Source: Sipunculus nudus (lineage: Eukaryota > Annelida > Sipuncula > Golfingiida > Sipunculidae). From it: DNA of 64,000 nucleotides. The position numbers were made by a program, and so were the translations under genes. Position 1 is the first letter of the stretch, and each line of letters starts with the position of its first letter. The notes beneath the pieces are model-generated. The model searched no databases. It saw nothing but the letters and a program-made list of their open reading frames with translations, and had not been told where the DNA came from. Positions 8,520-16,884 of this stretch are shown in pieces. The stretch lies in assembly GCA_026874595.1 (NCBI GenBank), contig CM049312.1:25409956-25473955 (forward strand), in the 5' to 3' direction.

Positions 8520-9560
8520 GTTTGTCTCTCAACACAACGACGGCTTCTATATAACACAACGACGGCTTCTATATATCCAAAGTGTAGTTATTACCAGTAC
8601 TAGTACCAGTCAAAACCAGAGTCTGACTTTACTCCGTCCAAACTACCTCCTTATATACCTTATTTCTCCTGTGACGTCACACACACACAATTTCAAACAA
8701 ACCACCCCCTGTCGTTTCCGCCGGATACACCTACACCACCGTTACATCCTTATTTTACCTCCCCGTTGGTTTCCGCTTACTGTGACGTCACTCCACTGCG
8801 TAACCAATCAAATCACTTCTCACATCTCCCCAACCAATCAACGCTCTCCTTACACATACATCCATCCACCATCTTGAAAATTTTTACCCGGGGGGGGGGG
8901 TAAAAAATCAAACACCCGTATCATCGCTCACACACATGCACCACCCTCCCCGGCACGCGGGCCCGAAATCGCCACACACCACCCTCCCCGGCACGCGGGC
9001 CCGAAATCGCCACACACTAATTTATTCATGGCGAAGCGTCGAGGGTCGAGGTGCCGGGTGCGGGTGTGCCCAACTTCCGGTAGAATAGTACTTCCGGTTG
9101 TGCACCGCTTCAGGATTTAAATGAGTTGTTGTAGTGATGTTAATAAGGCGATGATGGTGAAATCTTGCATAATTGTCCAGTTATGTGAGTAAAGTGGGAT
9201 ATGATGCCAATCTGGAAGAAAACGTGAGAGAAAAAGGTTTAAAAACAGGTTTGAAATGTGTGGACGAATGGGTCGGGGATGATGCAATAGACCACGTGGA
9301 CAGCGCGTGTTTGATTGTTGTGAATGAGACCTGACCAATGGGCGGACTGAATGCACACCACGTGACCTGATCTGACCAATGAACTAACAGCGCATGTACC
9401 GGAAGTCTACTTTACACCCGGCAGTCGTGATCGGGGTCACACTTTGGGGTCACGCTTAACCATTGAGTAAATGGGACTTCCGGTGCGGGTACGTAGGGTG
9501 GTGTTGGACCGGAAGTGAGGAAGTGTGAAGGGTCGTGAACGGAAGTGCCGGGTCACATGG
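8520..9560. promoter_or_regulatory. regulatory-looking region with CRE, CCAAT, E-box and ETS sites and short tandem repeats
   Basis: Perfect CREs (TGACGTCA) lie at 8672-8679 and 8783-8790. CCAAT boxes lie at 8804, 8834, 9335 and 9376, with GGGCGG at 9340. E-boxes (CACGTG) occur near 9292 and 9358. CCGGAAGT-type ETS/GABP sites occur at 9073, 9090, 9399, 9476 and 9509, with weaker ones near 9540 and 9571. There are two-copy tandem repeats of 22 bp (8532-8575) and 38 bp (8941-9016). A convincing reading frame is lacking. It sits between the minus-strand and plus-strand gene blocks, so it could be a bidirectional control region or a replication origin. Confidence 0.5.
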
Positions 9561-9659
9561 GGTCAGACGACAGGAAGTGACGGTTGGATCACACGTATTG
9601 ATGAGTCATGCGAACTCGGGTTCGTCCCGGGTCGCCTTATCTGTTGTCATCTGAACACA

Positions 9660-9841
9660 ATGAGATATATATATATATATATATATACATATTATTATAT
9701 ATTAGATACATAATCGCAACACCACGAAATATCTGTGGTTGATCTCGCAGATACGTGGGGGCATGTTTTGTATATTTACCTCATAAAAATTAATCTCAAC
9801 CGACACACACGTATATGAAATATATATTAGACAAAAGTGAA
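9660..9841. other. AT-rich spacer with (TA)n
   Basis: A (TA)n run at about 9666-9687 followed by plain AT-rich DNA. No gene is seen. Confidence 0.4.
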
Positions 9842-9952
9842 TGTCACCGCCGGGATTCGAACCCGGATCCGAACTTAACCTTGCCGGAACTGCAAGTACA
9901 AACTATTGGTCCAGGTAGGAAAGTTTGAATTAGCCCGTTACGCCACGGGGAC
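9842..9952 (-). tRNA. tRNA-like sequence with a ~37-base intron-like insertion (possible pseudogene)
   Basis: On the minus strand a 7-bp acceptor stem (GTCCCCG with CGGTGAC, one mismatch) encloses an A box (TGGCGTAACGG), a 9-base D loop, a 5-bp anticodon stem (AACTT/AAGTT), a 5-base variable loop and a perfect T arm (CCGGG TTCGAAT CCCGG). The anticodon loop is 44 bases, as if a ~37-base intron were present. The base at position 33 is not T, so I cannot name the anticodon. The first half resembles the tRNA-Asn at 15190. Both polymerase III internal boxes are kept. Confidence 0.5.
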
Positions 9953-10053
9953 TTTCACATCAGACCCGGACATTATGACACTTATGTAATAAAAGGGACA
10001 CGAAACAAAAAACAAGGAATGCGTCATCGTATTTCTTATGAACTATGTGGGCA

Positions 10054-10064
10054 CACGTGACTCA
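10054..10064 (+). promoter_or_regulatory. composite E-box/AP-1 element upstream of zinc-module gene 1
   Basis: CACGTGACTCA merges an E-box (CACGTG) with an AP-1 site (TGACTCA). The same string followed by CA(C/T)ATG occurs at 12003-12013. It lies 145 bases before the first ATG and 134 before the second. Conservation of an otherwise diverged upstream region supports a functional site. Confidence 0.45.
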
Positions 10065-10198
10065 CACATGTCATTCAAGCCCTGCCGTGTCTCATATATG
10101 TAACATTATTTGGGTTAATAAGTATCCACGGTCTGGTGTCAGGCTCTGCGTGATCGACCGTTAATTGTTAACGGGCCAGGCAGCGCCCAACATACACG

Positions 10199-11830
10199 AT
10201 GGGGGATCGCCGTGCATACATACGCCATCGCCAGGATGTCCTCAGTCTTTTCACTGGTCCACCGGGTAACAGTTACCGTTTTATGCCTTCCGATGGGAAT
10301 TTCTTTTCTAACAGGTTACGACAGAGGGGAGTGACGTGGCGAGAAGAACACATAGTTGTAGACGAATGCTCAATGTGTGCAGACAATGGAGACGATTCAG
10401 ACTATATACACGATTACCATTACCATCCCAATTACCATCCCCAACACGTCCCGGAACGGAAATATTGCCCCACGTGTCAAGAGACAGAAGTGATGGCACT
10501 GTTCACAAACGAGAAAACCTACGATTTGGGGCAAGGGATAACGTTTACGTGGAGACCGTTGTTACGTCCAGGAGATACAGTGTTGTTTCGACACGGAGAC
10601 AAGACAATCCACGTGGAAGGCTTCGGTTCCCTGTTGCGGTTGACTCTGGTAGTAACTCTCGACAGGATGCTATCTGAGGCTCAAAAGGTTAACCGCAGCG
10701 TGACCGGTTGGATATACCCAATGTATCTCGGTATATGTCAGTCCTTGCATATCCAGATGGACCCTTATGGCACTGTGTCATTCTACGACCGCATTAACAA
10801 GGACAATGCGCGCTTCACAATGCAGGTGGCGGCCCACAGGGATAAGGCGATATCGCTGACGACAGAAGTACTGTTCAAACTGTTGGAGCACGTGATCACC
10901 GATTACCAGGATGTAACCATTTACAACTGGGAACCTCCGCCGGTGTCTTATGACAACACTGTAGACGCAGTGACGGAACCCCCAGTGCAGCATGCCCACG
11001 CGAACACGGGTGATACTACTGAAGCTGGTGTTGACAGTGAGGTCGGACCATCAGACGGTGTCGTGCCTTCTGACGGCAGGTTCTTTCGAGGTCATGTACG
11101 AGGGCATGGCATGCTTTACGACCGCGAGGATATGATAGTGAAACAATGCGAGATGTGCAACGTGGATTACGAACCTGTGTGTGATGGCGTACAGGAATAC
11201 TGCCCTAAATGCGACAGGAGTTTCTTGGACTATCTGTTCACAATTGAGGAACGCTTCAACTTCCAACCGCATGGCACCCCAGTCTCTGATTTGCTATACC
11301 TCAACTGGATACGGTACAAGCGTTTTCAGGGCAAGGTAAGGTTGACAGGACAGAACAAAGATGTACACGTACAGGGAATGCTCGCCATGCTGGAGGATAA
11401 TATTCTGACCGGCGATTTGGACGTTTTGCTCCTGGCCGCTCAAAAGGAAAACTGTCGTATAAACGCACTGTTCCGCTATAAACAGATAAACCATGATCAA
11501 ATGCACGAACTTCAACTCTCGATGGACCCGGACGGTACGGTAACGTTTTATGGACCTTTGGTAACGCGGTATATCATCGACACCGGCGGGGTACAGGAGA
11601 CCATACAAACCGACATTTTAAATGCGCTATCGATCAAGGCATGGGATGTTGTATCATTACTTAACACAGTGATCAGGTTGTACCCGCCGAGAGACTTGTC
11701 GGGTGCGATGTACACTTATCCTCGGGAACAGGCTGAATCGGACGAAGAAGAGCAGATGGATGATGACGATACTGACGATGATGATGACGATACTGACGAT
11801 GATGATGAGGAGATGAATGAGGACCATTAA
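10199..11830 (+). CDS. two-module zinc-ribbon family protein 1
   Basis: A 543-residue protein of unknown function built from two copies of one ~220-aa module (about residues 27-240 and 281-500). Each module has, in order: P-S-D-G-x-F-F; W-R-E or Y-D-R-E; a C-x2-C pair; a second pair (Y-C-P-x-C); an L-F-T-x-E segment; L-x2-A-Q-K; and a strand like x-M-D-P-x-G-T-V-x-F-Y. The two Cys pairs suggest a zinc ribbon. The C-terminus is a long Asp/Glu tail (about 515-543), common in nucleic-acid or histone mimics and chaperone-like proteins. It is first of three tandem paralogs on this strand. The initiator ATG sits in the context CACGATGGGGG, shared with the second gene. No signal peptide or membrane span is seen. 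Confidence 0.65.
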   Translation: MGDRRAYIRHRQDVLSLFTGPPGNSYRFMPSDGNFFSNRLRQRGVTWREEHIVVDECSMCADNGDDSDYIHDYHYHPNYHPQHVPERKYCPTCQETEVMALFTNEKTYDLGQGITFTWRPLLRPGDTVLFRHGDKTIHVEGFGSLLRLTLVVTLDRMLSEAQKVNRSVTGWIYPMYLGICQSLHIQMDPYGTVSFYDRINKDNARFTMQVAAHRDKAISLTTEVLFKLLEHVITDYQDVTIYNWEPPPVSYDNTVDAVTEPPVQHAHANTGDTTEAGVDSEVGPSDGVVPSDGRFFRGHVRGHGMLYDREDMIVKQCEMCNVDYEPVCDGVQEYCPKCDRSFLDYLFTIEERFNFQPHGTPVSDLLYLNWIRYKRFQGKVRLTGQNKDVHVQGMLAMLEDNILTGDLDVLLLAAQKENCRINALFRYKQINHDQMHELQLSMDPDGTVTFYGPLVTRYIIDTGGVQETIQTDILNALSIKAWDVVSLLNTVIRLYPPRDLSGAMYTYPREQAESDEEEQMDDDDTDDDDDDTDDDDEEMNEDH

Positions 11831-12136
11831 TCACGGGGGGAAGTCATATCGGAACCAGTATGTAATGTACACATTTGTGTACACGAAATATGTTACACAG
11901 CATGCGGCAGACGGTTCATCGGAGGTGAAGGTGAGGCCTTGCGTAATCTGAGACGTGTCGTGAACCACATGTGTCAGCAGATTATGTGGAACAACTCTGG
12001 AGCACGTGACTCACATATGACGAGGTCTATATATTTAGTGACTGCGGGACAGTGATGTTGAGTTGAAGAGTGGAGCGGGTTGTTGAGGAGACGCCACGTA
12101 TATAAACGCTGTCCCAGGCAGCGCTGGGCATATACG
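11831..12136 (+). promoter_or_regulatory. intergenic promoter of zinc-module gene 2
   Basis: The composite CACGTGACTCA at 12003-12013 and a TATATAAA box at 12099-12106 lie in this spacer. The box ends 31 bases before the ATG at 12137, so the expected leader is only a few bases. The same TATA-to-ATG spacing occurs in the third gene (TATATAAAA at 13910-13918, ATG at 13949). Confidence 0.55.
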
Positions 12137-13669
12137 ATGGGGGGCCTCCGTGCAGACACACGCCATCGCCAGGAGGTTATCAGTATTTTCACTGGTCCTC
12201 CGGGTAACACTTACCATTTCGCGCCATCCGGCGGGGCTTTCTTTGGTAACGTGTTACGACAAAGGGGAGTCAGGTGGCGGGAACAACATATAATTGTAGA
12301 CAAATGCTCAATGTGTGCAGACGATTACCTTTACCGTTCCAACCACGACCATGCAAGGATATATTGCCCCACGTGTCAAGAGACAGAAGTGATGGCACTG
12401 TTCACAAACGAGAAAACCTACGATTTGGGGCAAGGGATAACGTTTACGTGGAGACCGTTGTTACGTCCAGAAGATACAGTGTTGTTTCGACACGGAGACA
12501 AGACAATCCACGTGGAAGGCTTCGGTTCCGTGTTGCGGGCCCTGGTTGGACATCTCGACATGATTCTATGCGAGGCTCAAAAAGCGAACCGCAGCGTGAC
12601 CGGTTGGATATACCGACGTTTTCCGGGTATCTGTGAGTCCTTGTATATCCAGATGGACCCCTACGGCACTGTGTCATTCTTTGACCGCATTAACAAGGAC
12701 GACGCGTGTTTCACCATGCAGGTGGCGGTCCACAAGGAGAAAGCGATATCGCTGACGACAGAAGTACTGTTCCAGCTGTTGGAACACGTGATCACCGATT
12801 ACCAGAATGTAGTCATTTACGGCAAGAAACCTCCGGCGGTGTCTTATGACAACATCGTAGACACAGTGACGGAATCCCCAGGGCAGCATGCCCACGCGAA
12901 CACGGGTGATACTACTGAAGCTGGTGTTGACAGTGAGGGCGGACCATCAGACGGTGTCGTACCTTCTGACGGCATGTTCTTTCGATATAATGTACGAGGG
13001 TATGATATGTTTTACGACCGCGAGAAGATGATAGTGATTCCCTGCAAGACGTGCAACCCGGATTATGTAAATGTGTTTGATGGCGTACAGGAATACTGCC
13101 CTATATGCGACCAGAGTGAGTTGGAGTATCTGTTCACACGTGAGAGAACAATCGACTTCCTACCGCATGGCACCGACACCTCGATTTGGGTATACTGCAA
13201 ACCCCCCTGGGATTGGTGGATACACCTTAGATGGAAACCGTATCTGCGTTTCAAAGACAAAGTCACGCTCGTAACAGAAGACGAGGTACAAGTACCAGGA
13301 ATGCTCGCCATGTTGGAGGATAATATTCTGACCGGCGATTTAGACGTTTTGCTCCTGGCCGCTCAAAAGGAAAACTGTCGTATGAACGCAGTGTTCCGCT
13401 ATAATCGGATAAACCATGATCAAGTGCACGACCTTCACATCTCGATGGACCCAGACGGTACCGTAACGTTTTATGGACCTTTGGAAACGCTGTATATCAA
13501 CTTCCGCGACGAGATACAGACGATGATACAAACCGACACTTTGAATGCGATACCGCTCAAGGCATGGGATGTTGTATCATTACTGGAGTGTGTGATCAGT
13601 AACTACCCGCCGAAAGATTTGTCGGGTACGATGTACACCTACCCTCGGTTGTTTTCTGAGAACACTTAG
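12137..13669 (+). CDS. two-module zinc-ribbon family protein 2
   Basis: I start this protein at ATG 12137 (MGGLRADTRHRQ...), which aligns with gene 1 and lies just after a TATA box. The frame continues upstream only from a TTG that falls before that box. The product is 510 residues. It has the same two modules as gene 1: Cys pairs C-S-M-C and Y-C-P-T-C in the first, C-K-T-C and Y-C-P-I-C in the second. The DNA coding for residues about 80-130 is almost identical to gene 1, hinting at recent duplication or gene conversion. A TAG after ...SENT cuts off the acidic tail, whose remnant (E-E-D-E-E-G-Q-M-D-E) is still readable at about 13673-13711. Function unknown. Confidence 0.65.
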   Translation: MGGLRADTRHRQEVISIFTGPPGNTYHFAPSGGAFFGNVLRQRGVRWREQHIIVDKCSMCADDYLYRSNHDHARIYCPTCQETEVMALFTNEKTYDLGQGITFTWRPLLRPEDTVLFRHGDKTIHVEGFGSVLRALVGHLDMILCEAQKANRSVTGWIYRRFPGICESLYIQMDPYGTVSFFDRINKDDACFTMQVAVHKEKAISLTTEVLFQLLEHVITDYQNVVIYGKKPPAVSYDNIVDTVTESPGQHAHANTGDTTEAGVDSEGGPSDGVVPSDGMFFRYNVRGYDMFYDREKMIVIPCKTCNPDYVNVFDGVQEYCPICDQSELEYLFTRERTIDFLPHGTDTSIWVYCKPPWDWWIHLRWKPYLRFKDKVTLVTEDEVQVPGMLAMLEDNILTGDLDVLLLAAQKENCRMNAVFRYNRINHDQVHDLHISMDPDGTVTFYGPLETLYINFRDEIQTMIQTDTLNAIPLKAWDVVSLLECVISNYPPKDLSGTMYTYPRLFSENT

Positions 13670-13948
13670 GCTGAAGAAGACGAAGAAGGGCAAATGGATG
13701 AGGCCAGTTGAAAACGCGGAATGTTGTCATATGATCTCGTACACCGGACGTGTTATCGAAACCTGCAGGTACCGTACACGTTTGTACATATACATATATC
13801 CGTCATGCCACCCGCTGTTCTGGTGATACACGGGGCACGTACAATAACAAACCCACATGGGTATCAAAGGGGGGGGGGGGGAGGTGCTGATTGCTGAGGA
13901 GACTGTACGTATATAAAACGGCGTTCCAGGCACAGCCGTTCAGACAAG
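13670..13948 (+). promoter_or_regulatory. intergenic promoter of zinc-module gene 3
   Basis: After the tail remnant of gene 2 comes a G run (about 13869-13881), then TATATAAAA at 13910-13918, 31 bases before ATG 13949. The bases between box and ATG (TTCCAGGCA...) resemble the corresponding leader of gene 2. Confidence 0.5.
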
Positions 13949-15178
13949 ATGGGGAATACATGTGGAGGCCGATGCAATTCCCCGGAGATCCCGAGTCCTG
14001 ACGCAGGTCGGCCCCGCAACCCGGGGAGATACGAACCGTCAGACGGGACGTACTTTCAGGACAGGTTGCGAGAGATGGGATTCCAATGGCGAGAACGCAT
14101 ACTTGTGAGGGCGTGCCAGAAATGTCAAACATCTCCCGGCATTACAGTCCCCGACGACCGTGTCACGTTCAAGTGGTACTGCCCCACGTGTGACGAGACG
14201 GAACTGACGGAACAGTTCGCAAAGGTTAAAACATATCAAGTAGGGAAGGGCAAATGTTTAAAATGGAGGCCGTGGGCCGTCCGAGGCGATGCTGTAATTT
14301 TGGAACAAGACACAGAGCAAGTACACGTCGGAGGTTGGGTTTTCGTGTGGAAAAAACTGGCCAAATATTTAGACCTATTACTCAATGAGGCCCAAAAAGC
14401 AGGCGGTAGTGTTACAGGCTGGATATACGACATTGATGAAGGACTTGGTGAATCTGTGCATATCACAATGGACACATTTGGAACAGTCTCGTTCCACGCG
14501 CGCTTAGACAAGAACAACGAATCATTTAAGGGAGACGTTGTGGTTGACCACGAAACCGCGATCTCCCTGACAACAGTGGAACTGTGCCAGCTTCTGGATA
14601 ACGTGATATCCGATTACCAGAAAGTATGCTTTATCTGCACGCCATGGAGGCCTCCTGCTGTGTCTTGTGAACACAAGATGGTAGGAGAACAGGCAGTGCG
14701 ACAGGCGAAGACGGGTGCCCGTGAAAGTTACGAATGTGAGACAGAAAGTCACAATGTGTTAAACGTGCCGGGTATGCTAGTCATGTTTGAGGACGAATTT
14801 CTGAGTAGCAATCTCAACGCTTTGCTGTTGATTGCTCAACGAGAAAACCGCAGCGTCACCGCAATGTTTCTCTATGAACGGTGGGTTTGTGACGATGACC
14901 ATGTTTTGCACTTGTCAATGCATCCTGATGGGACAGTCACGTTTTACGGGTCTTTAAAACATGTTGATGTCGGAGCCTGCGGGCACGTTGCTAAGATACA
15001 AACCGACACTGCGACAACGATATCGCTGGCGGCTTGGCAGGTTTCAAAGTTGCTTGGGTACATTATCAAAGACTACCCACTCAGGGACCTGTCTGGCACC
15101 ATGTGCACTTACTCCCCGTTTGTTCGCAGGCAAGACTCTGGACGAAGAAAAACAGGAACGGGTGGCATAGGGACATAA
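13949..15178 (+). CDS. zinc-ribbon family protein 3, second module shortened
   Basis: A 409-residue paralog of the two preceding genes. Its first module is complete: P-S-D-G-T-Y-F near residue 31, W-R-E-R, the pair C-Q-K-C, the pair Y-C-P-T-C, A-Q-K-A and the M-D-T-F-G-T-V-S-F strand. The second module lacks its Cys-pair portion and keeps only the later part (V-P-G-M-L-V-M-F-E-D, A-Q-R-E-N-R, M-H-P-D-G-T-V-T-F-Y-G, then D-L-S-G-T-M-C-T-Y). The acidic tail is replaced by a basic one (RRQDSGRRKTG). It is the most diverged of the three. Its stop is only 11 bases from the 3' end of an oppositely oriented tRNA-Asn. Function unknown. Confidence 0.63.
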   Translation: MGNTCGGRCNSPEIPSPDAGRPRNPGRYEPSDGTYFQDRLREMGFQWRERILVRACQKCQTSPGITVPDDRVTFKWYCPTCDETELTEQFAKVKTYQVGKGKCLKWRPWAVRGDAVILEQDTEQVHVGGWVFVWKKLAKYLDLLLNEAQKAGGSVTGWIYDIDEGLGESVHITMDTFGTVSFHARLDKNNESFKGDVVVDHETAISLTTVELCQLLDNVISDYQKVCFICTPWRPPAVSCEHKMVGEQAVRQAKTGARESYECETESHNVLNVPGMLVMFEDEFLSSNLNALLLIAQRENRSVTAMFLYERWVCDDDHVLHLSMHPDGTVTFYGSLKHVDVGACGHVAKIQTDTATTISLAAWQVSKLLGYIIKDYPLRDLSGTMCTYSPFVRRQDSGRRKTGTGGIGT

Positions 15179-15189
15179 AACATATATAA

Positions 15190-15263
15190 CGTCCCTGGGT
15201 GGGTTCGAACCACCAACCTCCCGATTAACAGCCGGACGCGCTAACCGATTGCGCCACAGGGAC
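15190..15263 (-). tRNA. tRNA-Asn (anticodon GTT)
   Basis: Read on the minus strand, a 74-base cloverleaf forms: acceptor GTCCCTG/CAGGGAC, D stem GCGC/GCGC with loop AATCGGTTA, anticodon loop CTGTTAA (GTT), T arm GGTGG TTCGAAC CCACC, and discriminator G. This is the expected eukaryotic tRNA-Asn, with intact A and B boxes and no intron. The anticodon stem has one weak pair. It converges on the end of zinc-module gene 3. It could be a host gene at an insertion border or a captured copy. Confidence 0.85.
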
Positions 15264-15324
15264 TACATGCTTTTTGTACATGAGTTTCTTCTGTTATCAT
15301 GAACAGGTACTATTCCTTGATTTG

Positions 15325-15490
15325 ATTGGCTGATGGAAAGTGTGACGTCACAGACGATCTTTATAAATGCCTTTAATCCCAGCAATACATGTTGTTTTCT
15401 TTACAATCTGTTTATCAAATATTGGGTTCATGTGACACCAAACTATTTGTCAATACCGATCACGTGCCTGCGTAAGAAATATATAATAAT
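15325..15490 (+). promoter_or_regulatory. CCAAT/CRE/TATA promoter of the FG-repeat gene
   Basis: An inverted CCAAT box (ATTGG, about 15325), a perfect CRE (TGACGTCA, 15343-15350) and TTTATAAA-like sequence (about 15359-15367) are followed by a second TATA-like run (ATATATAATA, about 15479-15488) about 40 bases before the ATG at 15525. Confidence 0.5.
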
Positions 15491-15524
15491 GGTGCGTTTG
15501 TCTACAATCTAGACAGTTGGCAAC

Positions 15525-16478
15525 ATGATGGCAAACGATACTCAAGAGCACAACGTGGCCGTGCCACAAGAAACGACGTTACACATGGTCGTTAATGCAG
15601 GACTGTCATCGTTTTATTATACAATGGAGGATTGTTATTACAAGGCTAAATACATGAAATGGCTATCTTGCGATGACCAGTTCTTCGTGTTTCTCGTATA
15701 CGCCGAGCCCCGCCACATGCCAGATGTTATTGTACCCGTGAGTAATGGAGGTGACAAACCTTTGGTTGGGACACCCGCCGTGAGGTACAACTACCAAGAC
15801 GAACGGATACTCGTGTGCAATAACACAACTGTGGCTGACATGGTCCGAGCCGCCCGAAAAGACACCAGCACCCAAGAGTTAATCAAAGCACGCTTGATCG
15901 CACTACTGCCACAAAAACTGTGCCAAAAGCGTAACGTGGAAATGAGGATTTTAGATGGGGATGGATTCAGTCAGTTCCCCGTGGATGGACAATACATCGG
16001 AAACATTTGCGTGGCGATGAGACTGGATAAAAAACCAGGGGTAGCTGATAGCCCGGCACGCGTACCTGAAAATAAACCAGAGACTACGCCTGCATTTAAC
16101 TTCGCTAGTGATGGTAAATCTACGGCGGGATTTTCGTTTGGTCAGAATGCGTCCTTTGGTAATGCAAATTCCACCTGGGGTACACCTATCAACACTGAAG
16201 CGACACGCAACACATCATCGAACGCAGGTGCCACATTGGGTACATCATCTAACGCAGCTGTGACGTTCCCTTCATTGGTATTTGGTTCACCACAAACTTC
16301 ACGTCCAATATTCAGTCAGCCTTTCAACGCGAGTACGGTATTTGGTTCACCACAAACGTCACGTCCGATATTCAGTCAGCCTTTCAACGCGAGTACGACT
16401 TTCGTTTCGCCATTAAACAAGACTGTCACCACGTCAGCTGGTTTATTCAGCAATCCATCCAAAATTCTCTTTCGTTAA
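15525..16478 (+). CDS. protein with FG-nucleoporin-like C-terminal tail
   Basis: A 317-residue protein. Residues 1 to about 190 look globular (mixed helix and strand, several Cys) and are not recognised. From about 198 the composition changes sharply to Ser, Thr, Asn, Ala, Pro, Gly and Phe with FG motifs: F-S-F-G, A-S-F-G, two V-F-G-S-P and related I-F-S-Q-P-F. This is the pattern of the disordered FG domains of nucleoporins, which bind nuclear transport receptors. A 60-base unit is tandemly duplicated (16278-16337 and 16338-16397, two mismatches). Inference: the tail may mimic FG nucleoporins to dock at the nuclear pore or recruit karyopherins. A low-complexity surface protein is the alternative. 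Start chosen at the first of two adjacent Met codons, after a CRE/TATA promoter. Confidence 0.65.
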   Translation: MMANDTQEHNVAVPQETTLHMVVNAGLSSFYYTMEDCYYKAKYMKWLSCDDQFFVFLVYAEPRHMPDVIVPVSNGGDKPLVGTPAVRYNYQDERILVCNNTTVADMVRAARKDTSTQELIKARLIALLPQKLCQKRNVEMRILDGDGFSQFPVDGQYIGNICVAMRLDKKPGVADSPARVPENKPETTPAFNFASDGKSTAGFSFGQNASFGNANSTWGTPINTEATRNTSSNAGATLGTSSNAAVTFPSLVFGSPQTSRPIFSQPFNASTVFGSPQTSRPIFSQPFNASTTFVSPLNKTVTTSAGLFSNPSKILFR

Positions 16479-16599
16479 ACTGGTGCGTGTGATACCACGT
16501 TTCCTGTCTGTGCTGGAATTGCGTCATCAACAAAAGGTATAAATAGATAAATAACGTTTTATATATAACAATATAAAGACACACTGAAGAGTAAACGTC

Positions 16600-16785
16600 A
16601 TGTCAATCACAGATATGGTCGACAACAGAATAGTCCGTGGTGCTGTATACGTCCTTCGCGCCGCCATACAGGAACTGCACGAAATAGGTGACGCTATCGC
16701 TTTACGCATCCATGAGGTATACGATAATTTTTATAACCTTTTCGACCAACCTGTTTTCAACAGAAGCGCACAGGACTATTCATGA
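16600..16785 (+). CDS. small 61-aa helical protein
   Basis: A 61-residue frame with ATG 16600 and TGA 16783-16785. The sequence is almost wholly compatible with one or two amphipathic helices (R-G-A-V-Y-V-L-R-A-A-I-Q-E-L-H-E-I-G-D-A-I-A-L-R-I). No Cys or membrane span is seen. A TATA-like stretch (about 16556-16575) lies upstream. It follows the FG-tail gene on the same strand by 120 bases. Function unknown. The amphipathic composition makes it more likely real than random. Confidence 0.45.
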   Translation: MSITDMVDNRIVRGAVYVLRAAIQELHEIGDAIALRIHEVYDNFYNLFDQPVFNRSAQDYS

Positions 16786-16884
16786 TTAGTATTCAGGCAT
16801 TTGGTGCGGGACATACGGTGAGGATATAAAAAAGGGAATTGGTCTGAATAGCCCGGAAAGGGATCATTTGTTCTTTTATGCATC

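Noticed and set aside
7864-8554. Plus-strand frames across the second hairpin region
   Set aside because: They run through homopolymers and hairpins in different phases and show no conserved protein between the repeated blocks.
9117-9356. A 79-codon minus-strand frame in the regulatory region
   Set aside because: Composition is irregular. It overlaps CCAAT, E-box and GC-box sites and has no paralog or splice context, so chance is likelier.
12080-12136. Upstream extension of zinc-module gene 2 by 19 codons
   Set aside because: It would start from a TTG located before the TATA box, and gene 1 has no matching residues. ATG 12137 is preferred.
10308-14752. Several 60-110-codon frames antisense or shifted within the zinc-module genes
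   Set aside because: They are shadow frames of the conserved coding sequence. Their apparent similarity between genes follows from the real paralogy.
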